From assembly GCF_007859915.1 (NCBI RefSeq), contig NZ_SJPM01000015.1, forward strand, positions 1 to 62,618: a stretch of DNA of 62,618 nt. The letters run 5' to 3'. Under the pieces are notes generated by a model. It did no database searches. It saw only the letters and a program-made list of their open reading frames with translations, and was not told where the DNA came from. The stretch comes from Neorhodopirellula pilleata. Lineage in GTDB: Bacteria > Planctomycetota > Planctomycetia > Pirellulales > Pirellulaceae. Made by a program: the position numbers and the translations under genes. Shown here in pieces: positions 62,442 through 62,618 of this stretch; the stretch's first letter is position 1, and the number at the start of each line of letters is the position of its first letter.

Positions 62442-62618
62442 GTTCGCCACTAGTATTCAGCCGCAGCTTGGTTTTCGGGTAGAAAAAGGTATTTAAGCCC
62501 CTCTTCCCCCGAGACCACGGACGGTCGAATGTCAAACCGCAAGCTCTATCGTATCAAGCTGACAGACGAAGAACGCGAAACCTTTGCCAAGGTAGCCACC
62601 GGTAAACGTGGCAAGCTG
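62442..62618. repeat. Inverted copy of the left window end (IS630-type element end)
   Basis: This block is the reverse complement of 1-177 with about five differences and contains the terminal region and first 30 codons of the IS630-type transposase. It starts about 100 bases after the propeller gene. Confidence 0.9.
62529..62618 (+). CDS. IS630-family transposase, N-terminal fragment cut by the window edge
   Basis: The ATG at 62529-62531 opens a frame identical in its 30 visible residues (MSNRKLYRIKLTDEER to GKRGKL) to the one on the minus strand at 1-90. It runs off the right edge. The two fragments point outward. Confidence 0.7.
   Translation, partial: MSNRKLYRIKLTDEERETFAKVATGKRGKL

Noticed and set aside
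1..62618. The whole window as a composite transposon flanked by IS630
   Set aside because: The segment holds housekeeping genes such as hisS, and both ends stop at the same internal IS codon, which fits an assembly boundary better.

Overview
The window looks like a chromosomal contig from a planctomycete of the Rhodopirellula/Pirellulaceae type. The evidence is the combination of two DUF1559 pilin-like proteins, two formylglycine sulfatases, two PQQ-like beta-propeller proteins, Gfo/Idh/MocA oxidoreductases (one with a Tat signal), a GYF_2-domain membrane protein, a zinc-ribbon Ser/Thr kinase with a membrane C-terminus, and a very long secretin. No rRNA, tRNA or CRISPR array was seen. The first and last ~177 bases are near-perfect inverted copies of the 5' end of an IS630-family element, both cut at the same transposase codon, so the window is probably bounded by a multicopy IS.

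Layout. 1-4 kb: IS630 end, a broken REP-associated (RAYT) transposase, and two successive modules of DUF1559 protein plus tiny lipoprotein. 4.6-6.1 kb: a decayed IS3-family element. 6.3-9.3 kb: a double-cupin sugar-isomerase-like gene facing a serine hydrolase. 9.5-11.4 kb: a graveyard (AAA+ ATPase pseudogene, truncated BtuF-like protein). 11.5-15.7 kb: an orphan polymorphic-toxin cassette array, with toxin tails, a HINT-domain plus nuclease toxin carrying an in-frame stop, and several immunity genes including a SUKH/SMI1 protein. 15.9-23.2 kb: exported hypotheticals, a YkgJ-type cysteine-cluster protein, the Ser/Thr kinase and the GYF_2 protein. 23.5-29 kb: a TetR-MFP-RND efflux operon with a dyad operator. 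29.2-32.9 kb: small membrane, soluble and lipoprotein genes and an iduronate-2-sulfatase-like enzyme. 32.9-37.1 kb: a second RND pump whose adaptor has lost its N-terminus next to an IS1380-like transposase fragment. 37.5-39 kb: a lipoprotein built of eight 58-residue coiled-coil repeats, cut at its C-terminus by the same fragment. 39-48.5 kb: a propeller protein, a CelD-like acyltransferase and a sulfatase/glycerate kinase/oxidoreductase/PfkB kinase cluster. 48.7-52.8 kb: hisS, a small helical protein and an ATP-dependent DNA ligase. 53-62.3 kb: a secretin, an AlkD-like protein, a ZIP transporter, a Gfo/Idh oxidoreductase and an RGG-rich propeller protein.

Two patterns stand out. First, several unrelated palindromic elements (about 90-130 bp) lie downstream of genes with their outermost bases coinciding with, or touching, the stop codon: hisS, the 23.5-kb RND pump, the 29.2-kb membrane protein, the 42.2-kb oxidoreductase and the DNA ligase. 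Two of these fold on paper into cloverleaf-like three-way junctions. Second, the toxin region keeps 4-base stop/start overlaps between toxin tails and immunity genes while the toxins themselves are truncated or interrupted, as expected for a cassette reservoir in which immunity is retained and toxicity is lost.

All functional calls come from motif and family recognition by eye; no database search was run.
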